Of a stretch of DNA of 64,000 nucleotides, positions 50,906-59,397 are shown one piece after another. The DNA lies in contig NC_011830.1 in NCBI RefSeq assembly GCF_000021925.1, forward strand, positions 4,623,001 through 4,687,000, given 5' to 3'. A model generated the notes under the pieces. It saw only the letters and a program-made list of their open reading frames with translations. It was not told the origin of the DNA and did not search any database. Each line of letters begins with the position of its first letter. The stretch's first letter is position 1. Both the position numbers and the translations under genes were made by a program. Source of the stretch: Desulfitobacterium hafniense DCB-2 (lineage in GTDB: Bacteria; Bacillota; Desulfitobacteriia; Desulfitobacteriales; Desulfitobacteriaceae).

Positions 50906-52288
50906 TTAGAGCTTTACACAATACTTCTTCAGCAAACGCAGGGCAACAAGGGGATTAACCTCCCGCAACAGTCCCATGGAGGCCAAAATATAATCTTGAT
51001 CCAAATAGAAATCCGGGTTTTGAGGCTTAAGAAAAGTAGGTTCTGCGGCATTGAAAAGGGCGCCGCGCAAAACTGCCAAGGGTTCCCCATGATGCAGAAG
51101 GACTCCGCCGGTTCCCACTACCACCGGTAATTGAGTTAAATCCTTGCCTTGCTGGACATAGCTGACACCAAAAGGAGCATAGACTACCTGGAGGGTTCCT
51201 ACATGGCGCTTCATAGACAGCTCTACAGCCATCCTGCCCATAGCCGTATCAAAAGAGGCTTCCCGTTCATTCTGGGGAACCCGCCAAGGATCAGCCTGAA
51301 CAAAGCCCAACTGTTCCTGTATCTCCTCGTCCCGCCAGCCCAAAACCTGATGCAAGCGTTTGCCTGAGGCAGCGACCAGAGCTTCCGCGCTATAGCGCAT
51401 CCCCAGATCCCCTTCCACCGTGCGCTTAGCATAGGGCTCCGGCAGCCCCTTCAGCATCACTCCCGGCTTGCTGGGCTCCCCGGCGGCAATGGAATGAATA
51501 TCCGTCGTGGCCCCTCCCACGTCAATGATCAAAAGCTCACCCAAGCCTTTTTCATCACCATAGCCCTGAGACAATAGTTCCGCGGCAGAAAGAACAGCCG
51601 CCGGAGTGGGCATCATCACCCGTTCAATAAAGGTCTCCGCCTTGTCCAGTCCCTTGGCCCGGACAATCTGATTCAGAAAAATTCCCCGGATAGCATCCCG
51701 TGCCGACTCTACTTCCAGCACATTAAGCTCCGGCATGACATTTCCCGCCACCACTACCGGATCGTGCTTACAACGCACTATCTCCGCCGCCTGGGAAGAA
51801 ACAACCTTATTTCCCGCTACCACCACAGGCAGCGAGAAAGGCAGCTCCAGGAGCTTTTCCGCGTTCTTTAAGAGAATCTCTTTATTGCCCCCATCCGTGC
51901 CTCCTGCTAAGAGAAGGATATCCGGCTGAGCTTGGGCTATTCTTTCAATATCTTCAGAAGTCAATTCATAGCTAAAAACTTCCAGCACCCGGGCGCCTGC
52001 TCCCAGGGCAGCCCGGCGGGCGGCTTCAGCAGTCAATTCCTTGACCAGTCCGCTGGCCATCATCCTCAATCCCCCAGCGGCACTGCTGCAGGCCAGCTTC
52101 CGGGCAAAATTCCAGCCCCCCGGAGGTTGGGGAATCTGAGCTAAGGCATGGTTGAGCCCCTCCATAATATTGCTTGCAATGGTTGTCCCCGCGGCCGCCG
52201 TCCCGATAATCTCTTCCCGCTCCAGGTCCACGATGGTTACTTTGGTGTAGGTGCTGCCAAAATCGATGAGAAGGATTTCCTGCACCAT
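50906..52288 (-). CDS. glmL: Glutamate mutase accessory protein MutL/GlmL
   Basis: 460 residues, ASKHA-type ATPase thought to reactivate glutamate mutase by exchanging damaged cobalamin (family knowledge). LLIDFGSTYTKVTIVD (~6-21), LLAGGTDGGNKE (~125-136), LLIIDVGGATTDIHS (~252-266) and VVGTGGVLLHH (~385) form the nucleotide-binding scaffold. RBS AGGAGGG before the ATG. Between glmS and glmE, as in other glutamate-mutase operons. Confidence 0.94.
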   Translation of the reverse strand: MVQEILLIDFGSTYTKVTIVDLEREEIIGTAAAGTTIASNIMEGLNHALAQIPQPPGGWNFARKLACSSAAGGLRMMASGLVKELTAEAARRAALGAGARVLEVFSYELTSEDIERIAQAQPDILLLAGGTDGGNKEILLKNAEKLLELPFSLPVVVAGNKVVSSQAAEIVRCKHDPVVVAGNVMPELNVLEVESARDAIRGIFLNQIVRAKGLDKAETFIERVMMPTPAAVLSAAELLSQGYGDEKGLGELLIIDVGGATTDIHSIAAGEPSKPGVMLKGLPEPYAKRTVEGDLGMRYSAEALVAASGKRLHQVLGWRDEEIQEQLGFVQADPWRVPQNEREASFDTAMGRMAVELSMKRHVGTLQVVYAPFGVSYVQQGKDLTQLPVVVGTGGVLLHHGEPLAVLRGALFNAAEPTFLKPQNPDFYLDQDYILASMGLLREVNPLVALRLLKKYCVKL

Positions 52289-52297
52289 TCATCCCTC

Positions 52298-52708
52298 CTA
52301 TAGCTCCAAGTCCTTGCGCAGATCTTCAATAGCTGCCTCAGGCATGGTTCCGGGAGGATAAACCCGATTGAATCCCATCGCTAAAAAGCGCTTTTCAACC
52401 TCACTGAATTCCTGCTTCCCTACGACGAGATTCCCTCCCACATAGAGCAGAATATCTCCGATACCTGACTCCTGGCACTTTTCCCGGAGTCCCCGGCAAT
52501 CCAATTCGCCATGTCCATAAAGGGAAGACACCATAATCACCGAGGCAGCCGTCTCTATAGCCGCCCGGATAAACTCCTCCTGAGAGGCCAGGACCCCTAT
52601 ATTGATCACCTTAAACCCTGCTTGAGTAAACGCATAATCCAGGATCCGGTTCCCTACCGCATGGACATCCGCTCCAATAACCCCCAGCACCAAGGTTTTC
52701 CCTTCCAC
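52298..52708 (-). CDS. glmS: Glutamate mutase sigma (B12-binding) subunit
   Basis: 136-residue Rossmann-like cobalamin-binding subunit. The base-off motif D-x-H-x-x-G is DVHAVG (14-19), followed by SSLYGHG (~61-67) and [10 protein letters not shown] (~88-97) around the nucleotide tail. Start GTG at 52708 with GGAGGG upstream. It ends 9 bp before glmL and begins 31 bp after murI. Confidence 0.95.
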
Positions 52709-52739
52709 TTACCATCCCTCCTCCGGATAGCTCATCGGT

Positions 52740-53579
52740 CTATCGATTCCAGTTCACCTGGTTTACATCGTGAATCTGATCGGGAAGCAAAGTATTCCCT
52801 ACCCGCTCAAACAACACCGGGTCCCCGCTTACAAAAAAGCGGTGATGGCCGGGGGCCTTATGGGTCTCTTGCCCACTTTCCCGGTTATACTCCAACTGTT
52901 TGAGAACTTCCTTCAACTCCTCCGTCATGGCCTGAGCCGGATCCACTAAAATTATTTCTTCCCCGAGGATTTCCTGGATGACGGGTGCCAGGAAAGGGTA
53001 ATGGGTACACCCGAGAATCAACGCATCAACCTGAGCCTCCTGAATAGGAGCCAGATAAGTACGGGCGATTCCTCTGGCCTCCGGTGAATGGGAAAGCCCC
53101 GCTTCCACCAAGGGGACGAAAAGAGGGCAAGCCTGGGCCTTCACCAATTCAATGGCATGCCCGCCCCGCCGCTTGCTTAATATCCGCCTCACCGCGGAGG
53201 AATAGGCTTTGCTGCGCACCGTGGCTTCTGTGGCAATCAGCCCGATGTTCCCTGTTGCCGTTGCCTGAATCGCCGCCTTCGCCCCTGGTTCAATCGTTCC
53301 AATCAAAGGTAAATTGAATTGTTCCCTCAACACCGGCACCGCATTGGCTGAACTGGTATTGCAGGCCACCACTATAGCCTCGGCTCCCTGCTCAATTAAA
53401 AACGAGATAATTTCTTCTCCGAAATGAATCAGTTCTTCCCTACTCCGATTCCCATAAGGCACACGAGCCGTATCTCCGAAGTAAATGATCTGAACATCCG
53501 GAAGCTGGGTCACTATCTCTTTCATGACCGTCAAACCGCCCACTCCCGAATCAAACATCCCAATTACATGCTGAGCCAA
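52740..53579 (-). CDS. murI: Glutamate racemase
   Basis: 279 residues. Interconverts L- and D-glutamate for peptidoglycan. GMFDSGVGGLTV (~7-18), the two catalytic cysteines in VVACNTSSANA (~70) and ALILGCTHYP (~185), and YFGDTARVPYG are intact. I start at TTG 53579 because GGGGAGG is 7 nt upstream; the frame continues upstream without a good site. Only 31 bp separate it from glmS, so it heads the glutamate-mutase operon. It could feed D-glutamate into that pathway or simply use the promoter. Confidence 0.93.
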   Translation of the reverse strand: MAQHVIGMFDSGVGGLTVMKEIVTQLPDVQIIYFGDTARVPYGNRSREELIHFGEEIISFLIEQGAEAIVVACNTSSANAVPVLREQFNLPLIGTIEPGAKAAIQATATGNIGLIATEATVRSKAYSSAVRRILSKRRGGHAIELVKAQACPLFVPLVEAGLSHSPEARGIARTYLAPIQEAQVDALILGCTHYPFLAPVIQEILGEEIILVDPAQAMTEELKEVLKQLEYNRESGQETHKAPGHHRFFVSGDPVLFERVGNTLLPDQIHDVNQVNWNR

Positions 53580-53686
53580 TTTAATTCCTCCCCTTGGTCC
53601 CGCTTCAGTTACCAGCTGAACTTCCATTTATATGCTACTCTCTTTTCATCCAAAAAACCACAGAACAAAGAAAACTTTAGTCAAAC

Positions 53687-53709
53687 AAAAAACGAGGAAT
53701 AGCTCCTCG
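53687..53709 (-). terminator. Terminator of the HD-GYP gene
   Basis: CGAGGA/TCCTCG with a 5-nt loop, followed on the minus strand by TTTTTTG, 13 bp after the stop codon. Confidence 0.85.
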
Positions 53710-53721
53710 CTTTCACTTCAT

Positions 53722-54282
53722 TTATGCAATTAACCTGACGAATTCTTCGACTAAGTCGGGATGGAATTGCTTGCCGCCCTCATGCTGCAAAATCCTTCTG
53801 GCCTGTTCCTCCGACATGGCACTGCGATAAGGGCGATCCGATGTCATAGCATCATAAGCATCGGCGATGGAAACAATTTGAGCCAGAAAAGGGATCTGTC
53901 TGCCGCCTATGCCTGCCGGATATCCGCAGCCATCAAACCGTTCATGATGATTGAGGATAATTTCAGCCACACGCAGCCAGTCAAGATTCTTCCCGGCATT
54001 ATCTAAGATCATCTCAGCACCCCAAAGAGGATGGCATTGAATCACCTTAAATTCCTCCTGGGTTAAGGAAGCCGGCTTCCCGAGAATTTCATCGGGAACT
54101 TTAATCTTACCTAAATCATGAAGGGGGGCGGCAATACTTAATACTGCTAATTCATCGGCTGCCAGAGCGATGTTTTTACCGAGGAATATCGCATACTCAG
54201 CAGATTTACTGCAATGGCTGCAGGTTAAAGGATCCTTCTTCTCAATCCATTCAATATACTTGATGATGTCCCAGCTTGTCAT
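53722..54282 (-). CDS. HD-GYP domain phosphohydrolase
   Basis: 186 residues, a free-standing HD-GYP domain: APLHDLGKIKVPDEIL (~73-88), HPLWGAEMI, NHHERFDGCGYPAGI (~128-142, the GYP triad), and ADAYDAMTSDRPYRSA. Family members hydrolyse cyclic-di-GMP. No sensor domain is fused. The N-terminal LTCSHCSKSAEY contains a CxxC. Start at the ATG 54282 with GGAGG 8 nt upstream. Single gene with its own terminator. Confidence 0.9.
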   Translation of the reverse strand: MTSWDIIKYIEWIEKKDPLTCSHCSKSAEYAIFLGKNIALAADELAVLSIAAPLHDLGKIKVPDEILGKPASLTQEEFKVIQCHPLWGAEMILDNAGKNLDWLRVAEIILNHHERFDGCGYPAGIGGRQIPFLAQIVSIADAYDAMTSDRPYRSAMSEEQARRILQHEGGKQFHPDLVEEFVRLIA

Positions 54283-54384
54283 GCTGATTTCCTCCGTATG
54301 TCCCATGATGCTTTTAAGTGAATGGGTTGGTTTCATCCAAAGCTACATGAGTCGGAGTATTCGACACCTCGTCATAAAAAACCT

Positions 54385-54891
54385 TTATGAGGGACTTAAA
54401 ATTAACTTTTTCTTTATATTTCGAACGGCTTCCAGCTCTACGGGATAGGTCTTATCCGTTCTCTCCACCCGGTCAATCAAGTGTTTAAGGCTTTCGAGGA
54501 TGAGCCGGTGCTCATCAGCTGTATAGCCCGCTAAGACTTCTTCCAGGAAACGATAGCGCTCGTTCATAATCACTTCAACCATCTTTTTCCCTTTAGTAAG
54601 CAAATGCATCCTGACAATGCGGCGATCCTTAGAATCACGAATCCTTTCTACCAAGCCATCCCGTTCCAAACGATCGGCCAAATCCGTGGCGGTACTGCAG
54701 GCAGTAAACAAATGCTTCCCCAAATCTCCCATTGTCAATGGCCCAAACTCATAAAGAGCCAGCAACGTATTAAATTGAGGATTTGAAATGCCCATCTCCG
54801 CCAGAAGGGCTTGCCCCCTGCGATAGATGACGGTATTCGAACGGCGTATGGCCTCCTCAAGTTCTCTACTTAACTCCTCATTAACTTCCAT
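54385..54891 (-). CDS. MarR-family transcriptional regulator
   Basis: 168 residues. Winged helix at ~35-100: LLALYEFGPLTMGDLGKHLFTACSTATDLADRLERDGLVERI with the wing DSKDRRIVRMHLLTKGK, flanked by dimerisation helices. MarR proteins repress nearby genes and respond to small aromatic or oxidising ligands. It has no obvious partner gene; the 315-bp upstream gap contains a palindrome at 55169. RBS AGGGGG 7 nt before the ATG. Confidence 0.9.
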   Translation of the reverse strand: MEVNEELSRELEEAIRRSNTVIYRRGQALLAEMGISNPQFNTLLALYEFGPLTMGDLGKHLFTACSTATDLADRLERDGLVERIRDSKDRRIVRMHLLTKGKKMVEVIMNERYRFLEEVLAGYTADEHRLILESLKHLIDRVERTDKTYPVELEAVRNIKKKLILSPS

Positions 54892-55206
54892 TCCTCTACC
54901 CCCTCTAAGTAGAAAATTTTTATAATTTTCAATCTTTTTATTTTTTCTATTCTAGCATAAATTGGAGAAAAAAAACATGCCTTAAGATCTTTTTTATGAA
55001 ATTTTGCACTTTTACCGCTTATAAAAAATCATGACCTACATAGAATCATCCAGGCCAATAAAAGCCTGGATGATTAAAATAATTTCACTTAACCCTATTC
55101 AAAATGAAGAATTTATATTATAATACTTTTCAAACTTAATGATGAGCTTCTTCTTTTTACTCCTATAATGAAACTCAGTTTCATGTATCGAAACACCCGC
55201 AAGGCA
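54892..55206 (-). other. Gap upstream of marR with palindromes
   Basis: AT-rich, no gene. It contains a hairpin ATCATCCAGGC/GCCTGGATGAT (55045-55074) without a U-tract, a TATAAT (55164-55169), and TGAAAC-TCA-GTTTCA at 55169-55183. The last shares the layout of the IclR-type sites at 33315, 33404 and 34304. A MarR autoregulatory site could equally be here. Confidence 0.4.
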
Positions 55207-55926
55207 CTAGCTGGCCGATAGCTGAGAAGAGAAAATATTGAGCCCGCTGGGAGAGTCCATTGTATTTGTATTGGTATTTGTATTGGTATTTGTATTTGTA
55301 TTGGAGGGGAGTGCAGGAGAGACTACGCTGTTGCTGCCTCCCGAGAGATTTCCTCCACCTTTGACCAACCCTTCCCGATAGGATAATCGGGTCACATCAA
55401 GGCTGCCCAATTGGGTCAAAGGTTTGCCTTCTACTCTAAAGGTGACCTCCCGAACGGTGGGAAATTGAGTGAGAGTATTCACTAAGCCATACACTGCAAC
55501 TTCCTGGTTGACATTGCCATGCATTTGCGTGAATTCCCGACTCAGATCAACGATAGCCACTTCATCTTTTATAGCAATATCCAGCAGGGTTGTGGCGGGA
55601 TCCACTGCCGCCTGGGCCTCGCCCTGAACTGCAGGCCCCATTAGCCATTGAGTTACCGTCTCGCGGGCCAGACTTAAGGTTTTCGGGATATTCCGTTCCT
55701 CTTTGATAAGCTGCTTGCCCGTTGAATCAGGAAAATAAAGACTGATCATTTTACCATCCCCAAGATTGCTGGTGGCCGGGACATTCACTTCTTCATTGGC
55801 ACTGCCAATCCAATCTGCAAAAGAAGAGGGCTCACTGTCTTCTTTCACCAGAGTTTGCAGTGTTCCACACCCGACAAGAAAGGTCGCTATTAAAAGCACT
55901 CCTAAGTAAAATAAGTATTTTTTCAT
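55207..55926 (-). CDS. GerMN-domain lipoprotein with an (Asn-Thr)7 tail
   Basis: 239 residues. Lipoprotein signal with lipobox LVGCG (Cys at 20), then a GerMN (sporulation/germination) domain at ~60-190: ISLYFPDSTGKQLIKEER...TVTQWLMGP...DIAIKDEVAIVDLSREF...ALVNTLTQFPTVREVTFRVEGK. GerM-type proteins act in the septum or intermembrane space during sporulation and germination. The tail has seven Asn-Thr dipeptides from a 6-bp DNA repeat (about 55258-55303) likely to vary in copy number. Monocistronic. Confidence 0.88.
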   Translation of the reverse strand: MKKYLFYLGVLLIATFLVGCGTLQTLVKEDSEPSSFADWIGSANEEVNVPATSNLGDGKMISLYFPDSTGKQLIKEERNIPKTLSLARETVTQWLMGPAVQGEAQAAVDPATTLLDIAIKDEVAIVDLSREFTQMHGNVNQEVAVYGLVNTLTQFPTVREVTFRVEGKPLTQLGSLDVTRLSYREGLVKGGGNLSGGSNSVVSPALPSNTNTNTNTNTNTNTMDSPSGLNIFSSQLSAS

Positions 55927-56142
55927 GCTTTTTCCTCCTATCCAACTTCATGGATCTCTGTCGCCCTGGATATCGGCTTTTCTATTTAATGCTATGCTTT
56001 GTCCGGAGAAATAGTACAGGTCCTCCAGGAAATCCCCATTTTAATTTTTTCACATTGAAAAAGAAGGAATCTTAGAATATTATCAGAATAGTATGAAAAA
56101 AGAACTAGTTTTTTCATACCACCGCAGAAAGGAGTGGGACTC

Positions 56143-56949
56143 TTGAAGTTACGTGCATTACTTGTCGACGATGAATCCCCCGCCCGCAAAGAGCTTCGCT
56201 ATTTACTCCAAGACTATACGGATCTTCAGGTTATCGGAGAAGCGGCCAACGCCATCGAGGCCTTAGAACTGATCAATAACCTGGAATATTCGGTAGTTTT
56301 TCTGGATATTGATATGCCTGGACTTAAAGGAATCGACCTTGCTCGACAACTCAAAGAGAAAGAGAGTTCCCCAGCCATCATCTTTATCACAGCCCATGAA
56401 GAATTTGCCGTAGATGCCTTCTGTGTAAACGCCCTGGACTATCTATTAAAGCCCATTAACCCCAAACGCCTTGATCAAGCCATTAAAAAACTTTTCATTC
56501 AACATGGTGCCGGCACCCCGCCTGCCTCACCCTCTTTATCCGAACCTGACGAACCCACAACCGCCACCGACACCCCCCTCCCCAAACAACCTCCAGAGAA
56601 TAGCACCATCCGCCCTCTGGAAGTCATCCCGGTAGAGCAACGGGGCAAAACCATTCTTCTCCGCCCTGAGGAAATTGTTTATATCTATACAGATAAAGAC
56701 AATGTCTTTGCCAAAACTCAAAAAGAGTCTTACCTCACCCGTTTTACCCTGAGAGAATTGGAAGCCCGCCTGAATCCGAATCTCTTTTTCCGCACCCACC
56801 GCTGTTACCTGGTCAATATTAAACGCATGCGCGAGCTCATCCCCTATTTCAACGGCACCTACTCCATCGTGGTGGATGACCATGAGCGCAGCGAAGTCCC
56901 CGTCAGCCGTACCCAATCCCGCAAACTCAAAGAAATCCTCGGTCTCTAG
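56143..56949 (+). CDS. LytTR-family response regulator (orphan)
   Basis: 268 residues. Receiver domain ~1-120 with acidic pair DD (9-10), phospho-acceptor Asp55 in VVFLDIDMPG, T in FITAHEEFA and K in YLLKPIN. A Pro/Thr/Ser-rich linker (~125-170) is longer than usual. The LytTR DNA-binding domain (~175-265) has GKTILLRPEEIVYIYTDKDNVFAKT and RTHRCYLVNIKRM. Start at TTG 56143 (AAAGGAG, 8 nt); the GTG at 56134 overlaps the Shine-Dalgarno. No histidine kinase is adjacent. Its stop codon runs directly into a REP-like palindrome. Confidence 0.9.
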   Translation: MKLRALLVDDESPARKELRYLLQDYTDLQVIGEAANAIEALELINNLEYSVVFLDIDMPGLKGIDLARQLKEKESSPAIIFITAHEEFAVDAFCVNALDYLLKPINPKRLDQAIKKLFIQHGAGTPPASPSLSEPDEPTTATDTPLPKQPPENSTIRPLEVIPVEQRGKTILLRPEEIVYIYTDKDNVFAKTQKESYLTRFTLRELEARLNPNLFFRTHRCYLVNIKRMRELIPYFNGTYSIVVDDHERSEVPVSRTQSRKLKEILGL

Positions 56950-57032
56950 TGAAAAAATGGGGACAGGTACCGTTTTTCAATTATGAAAAGCGGTACCTGT
57001 CCCCATTTTTCACCCCTGTCCCCTTTTTTCAC
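56949..57032. repeat. REP-like palindrome, long copy plus partial copy
   Basis: Arms GTGAAAAAATGGGGACAGGTACCG and complement enclose TTTTTCA/TGAAAA (56949-57013). A partial further copy (57014-57032) ends in TTTTTTCAC. The first base is the last base of the LytTR gene's TAG; the final GTGA, on the minus strand, supplies the spoIIR stop TGA. Confidence 0.8.
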
Positions 57033-57754
57033 TTTTTGAACAGTTGAACAAGTTTCTCCACGATCCAAAATCTTACCTTAGGCTTCTCATAGGGTATCCC
57101 AGGTTTCCCGTCCACAGGCTGGGCTGTGGAATGACCAATATCCACAAAGCATAGAGGCGGAAAAAGCACACACCACCAATTGGAACCCTTTCCTTCACCG
57201 ATGACAACTCGTACTGCCTCATACTCCCCTGCCGGGAGAATCAAAGAACCATAAGACTTCGTCGGAAAGATAAATTCGCCATATTCGGTTTTAACCGAAT
57301 AATCTTTGCTCCAAGCCGCAATAACTTTCCGGCTGATTTCTTCCATAAGCGGACGCAATTCTGTCAAGATCCGGCGGGACTGCTCCAAAGACTGGGATTG
57401 GGCCAGCTGTGGAGATATCTCTTCAAGAATGGCATCCCGTACAGCCCGCTTAAGAGCCTGATCTTCCTCGGCATCCGAATTGGCTATCACATGAAAACGA
57501 ATCAGGTCTTCTCCATTCTCCGCCATCTGCGCAACCTCCAGCAGATCCTTCGCTTGCTCCACAGAGCGTGCATAGGCAAACGAAGAATGAAAAACCTCCA
57601 CCTGAAAAAGCACCGTCAGGAAAATAATAAGTATTATCTCTATCCTTTTAAAATAATCAGCCTGTTTAAACTCTTTCACGCCCAGAACCCTCTCTCTCCT
57701 TGCAACAAATCCTTCTAATTTCATTATGTCCAAGGTGAGTATGGGTTTAGACAT
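57029..57754 (-). CDS. spoIIR: Stage II sporulation protein R
   Basis: 241 residues if started at ATG 57754 (AAAGGA, 7-nt spacing); a GTG at 57679 with AGAGG is also possible and would put the single hydrophobic helix (LIIFLTVLFQVEV) near the N-terminus. Hallmarks are LIRFHVIANSDAEEDQALKRAVRD (~85-108) and NWWCVLFPPLCFVD near the C-terminus. SpoIIR is made in the forespore and exported to trigger SpoIIGA processing of pro-sigma E. The gene lies tail to tail with the LytTR gene across a REP-like element. Confidence 0.93.
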   Translation of the reverse strand: MSKPILTLDIMKLEGFVARRERVLGVKEFKQADYFKRIEIILIIFLTVLFQVEVFHSSFAYARSVEQAKDLLEVAQMAENGEDLIRFHVIANSDAEEDQALKRAVRDAILEEISPQLAQSQSLEQSRRILTELRPLMEEISRKVIAAWSKDYSVKTEYGEFIFPTKSYGSLILPAGEYEAVRVVIGEGKGSNWWCVLFPPLCFVDIGHSTAQPVDGKPGIPYEKPKVRFWIVEKLVQLFKK

Positions 57755-57815
57755 AGTTTAATCCTTTTTTTCATAAAGTAGACTTAGGTTCTTACTTTTT
57801 GAGGAGGAATAGCTC

Positions 57816-58550
57816 ATGCAGGATTGGCTCCCTATCCTCTGGGTCAGTACCATTGCCGGGCTTGCCACAACCCTGGGCAGCCTGGTGGTGTTAATGTTCG
57901 GCCGCCCTAAAGAGCAGGTATTGGCGATGTTGCTTGCCGGAGCCGGGGGTGTGATGCTTGCTGTCGTTTCCCTGGACCTGCTCCCTACAGCCTGGCAGAT
58001 CGGCCCCCTAAGCCAGGTCATCCTTGGCTTTATCATCGGTTTAGCCTTTATGAAACTGGCTGATCAAAAGCTTAATGCCTCTCCCCCTTCCCTGCCCCTC
58101 CCGCGGCGCCAACGGCTGAAACGCATCGGACTCTTAGTGGCTGCGGGAATCGCGCTTCACGACCTCCCTGAGGGCATGGCCATCGCCCTTGGGCAAGAGG
58201 CCACAGAGGATTTGGGGGTTCTTATTGCTATGGCCATTACCTTACATAATCTGCCGGAGGGCATGGCTACCACAGCTCCCCTAAAAATGGCGGGCATAAA
58301 AAGCTGGAAAATACTTCTTTTGAATTTTGGGATTGCCTTTTTCACCCCTTTTGGAGCCCTGATCGGTTTATTGGCTATTGACAGTGTGCAAAATTCCCTC
58401 TCCTTTTTTCTTGCCCTGGCCGGGGGGGCTATGGCCTTCCTGGTTTTTGCGGAGCTCTGGCCCCTTTCCCGTGAACGCCATCCCCGCTACGCCCTCTTAG
58501 GAGGAGTCCTGGGATATCTCTTCTTTGCCGGAATAAGCTTTCTCCACTAG
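57816..58550 (+). CDS. ZIP-family divalent metal transporter
   Basis: 244 residues, about eight membrane helices. The metal-binding helices carry HDLPEGMAIA (~115-124) and HNLPEGMATT (~143-152), the twin HxxPEG signatures of ZIP transporters (ZupT type). The loop at ~88-100 is short and basic, without the usual His-rich stretch. RBS GAGGAGG 8 nt before the ATG. It imports zinc, manganese or iron by family; the specificity is not readable. Its stop codon overlaps the REP-like palindrome. Confidence 0.92.
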   Translation: MQDWLPILWVSTIAGLATTLGSLVVLMFGRPKEQVLAMLLAGAGGVMLAVVSLDLLPTAWQIGPLSQVILGFIIGLAFMKLADQKLNASPPSLPLPRRQRLKRIGLLVAAGIALHDLPEGMAIALGQEATEDLGVLIAMAITLHNLPEGMATTAPLKMAGIKSWKILLLNFGIAFFTPFGALIGLLAIDSVQNSLSFFLALAGGAMAFLVFAELWPLSRERHPRYALLGGVLGYLFFAGISFLH

Positions 58551-58612
58551 TGAATCAAGGGGACAGGTACCGTTTTTCATATTGAAAAACGGTACCTGTC
58601 CCCTTGATTCAC
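58550..58612. repeat. Perfect REP-like palindrome filling a convergent gene gap
   Basis: A 30-bp perfect inverted repeat with a 3-nt loop (TAT), core GGGGACAGGTACCG. It starts on the last base of the ZIP gene stop and ends on the base adjoining the SGNH gene stop, so it is the entire intergenic region. Confidence 0.92.
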
Positions 58613-59299
58613 CTAATCGAGTACTCGTGAGGCATATTCCCCCATAAGCTTATAGCCTTCTTTGGACGGGTAATTGGCCTCCTTGGATAATAACCCCTCC
58701 AAGTATACATTGTCGGCATCCATGAGCACGGTCGCAAAATCTAAAACGAGAATATTCTTTTCTTTAGCATAGCTTGATTCCCATTCTCTGAATTCCTTAA
58801 TGGTGTTTTGAACTCCTGTATAAGGTAAGGGCAAGGCGAGAATCGGAATAATGTGATTGCTCTCAGCCTTTTCCACCATAGCCTTTATATGCTGTTGGAA
58901 GGTCTCAAGGGGTACCTCTTTAATGGCATCGCCGTTCCCCACAAAAATAATCACCCGGCCCGGCTTTTCAGCGAGCACATCCGCATCAAAACGGGAGTAA
59001 AGGTCCTGGGCAGTCTGACTTTTCAGCCCTTTGTTCACCACTTCAATCTGGGAGGTCTGCCCCAAAACCGCCGGCCAGGAATTTTCCGTATTGCCAGGAT
59101 AACCAAAGGTAAAGGAATCTCCTATGGCCACGACTTTCGTATTCTCCAAAGCGGGTGCCGGTTCTTCCTGCCCGGGAGGAGCGGCAGCTTGCCCCTGGTC
59201 TTTATTGTCCCATAATCCTAAAAAGCCGGCAATCACTACCAGCACACTTAAAAACACCGAAAGTTGAATTAAACGAATTTCAATCCGATACGTCCGCAT
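58613..59299 (-). CDS. SGNH/GDSL-hydrolase-fold protein with altered catalytic Asp/His
   Basis: 228 residues. N-terminal membrane helix (~11-30), Pro-rich linker, then an SGNH fold: block I VVAIGDSFTFG (Ser in GDS, ~62), Gly in block II, Asn in block III IFVGNGD. In block V, where families read D-x-x-H-P, this protein has EANYPSKEGY, so both the catalytic Asp and His appear replaced. It may be inactive, bind glycans, or use another base (inference). Predicted to be anchored on the outer face. Monocistronic or last of a unit. Confidence 0.8.
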   Translation of the reverse strand: MRTYRIEIRLIQLSVFLSVLVVIAGFLGLWDNKDQGQAAAPPGQEEPAPALENTKVVAIGDSFTFGYPGNTENSWPAVLGQTSQIEVVNKGLKSQTAQDLYSRFDADVLAEKPGRVIIFVGNGDAIKEVPLETFQQHIKAMVEKAESNHIIPILALPLPYTGVQNTIKEFREWESSYAKEKNILVLDFATVLMDADNVYLEGLLSKEANYPSKEGYKLMGEYASRVLD

Positions 59300-59397
59300 A
59301 CTGTGTGGTCATCCCCTTTTGCAATGTTTCAATAAGCCAGTATTCTACGTATCTCTTCCCAATCCCTCCCTCGCCGAGAATTTCTCTCATATAATTA

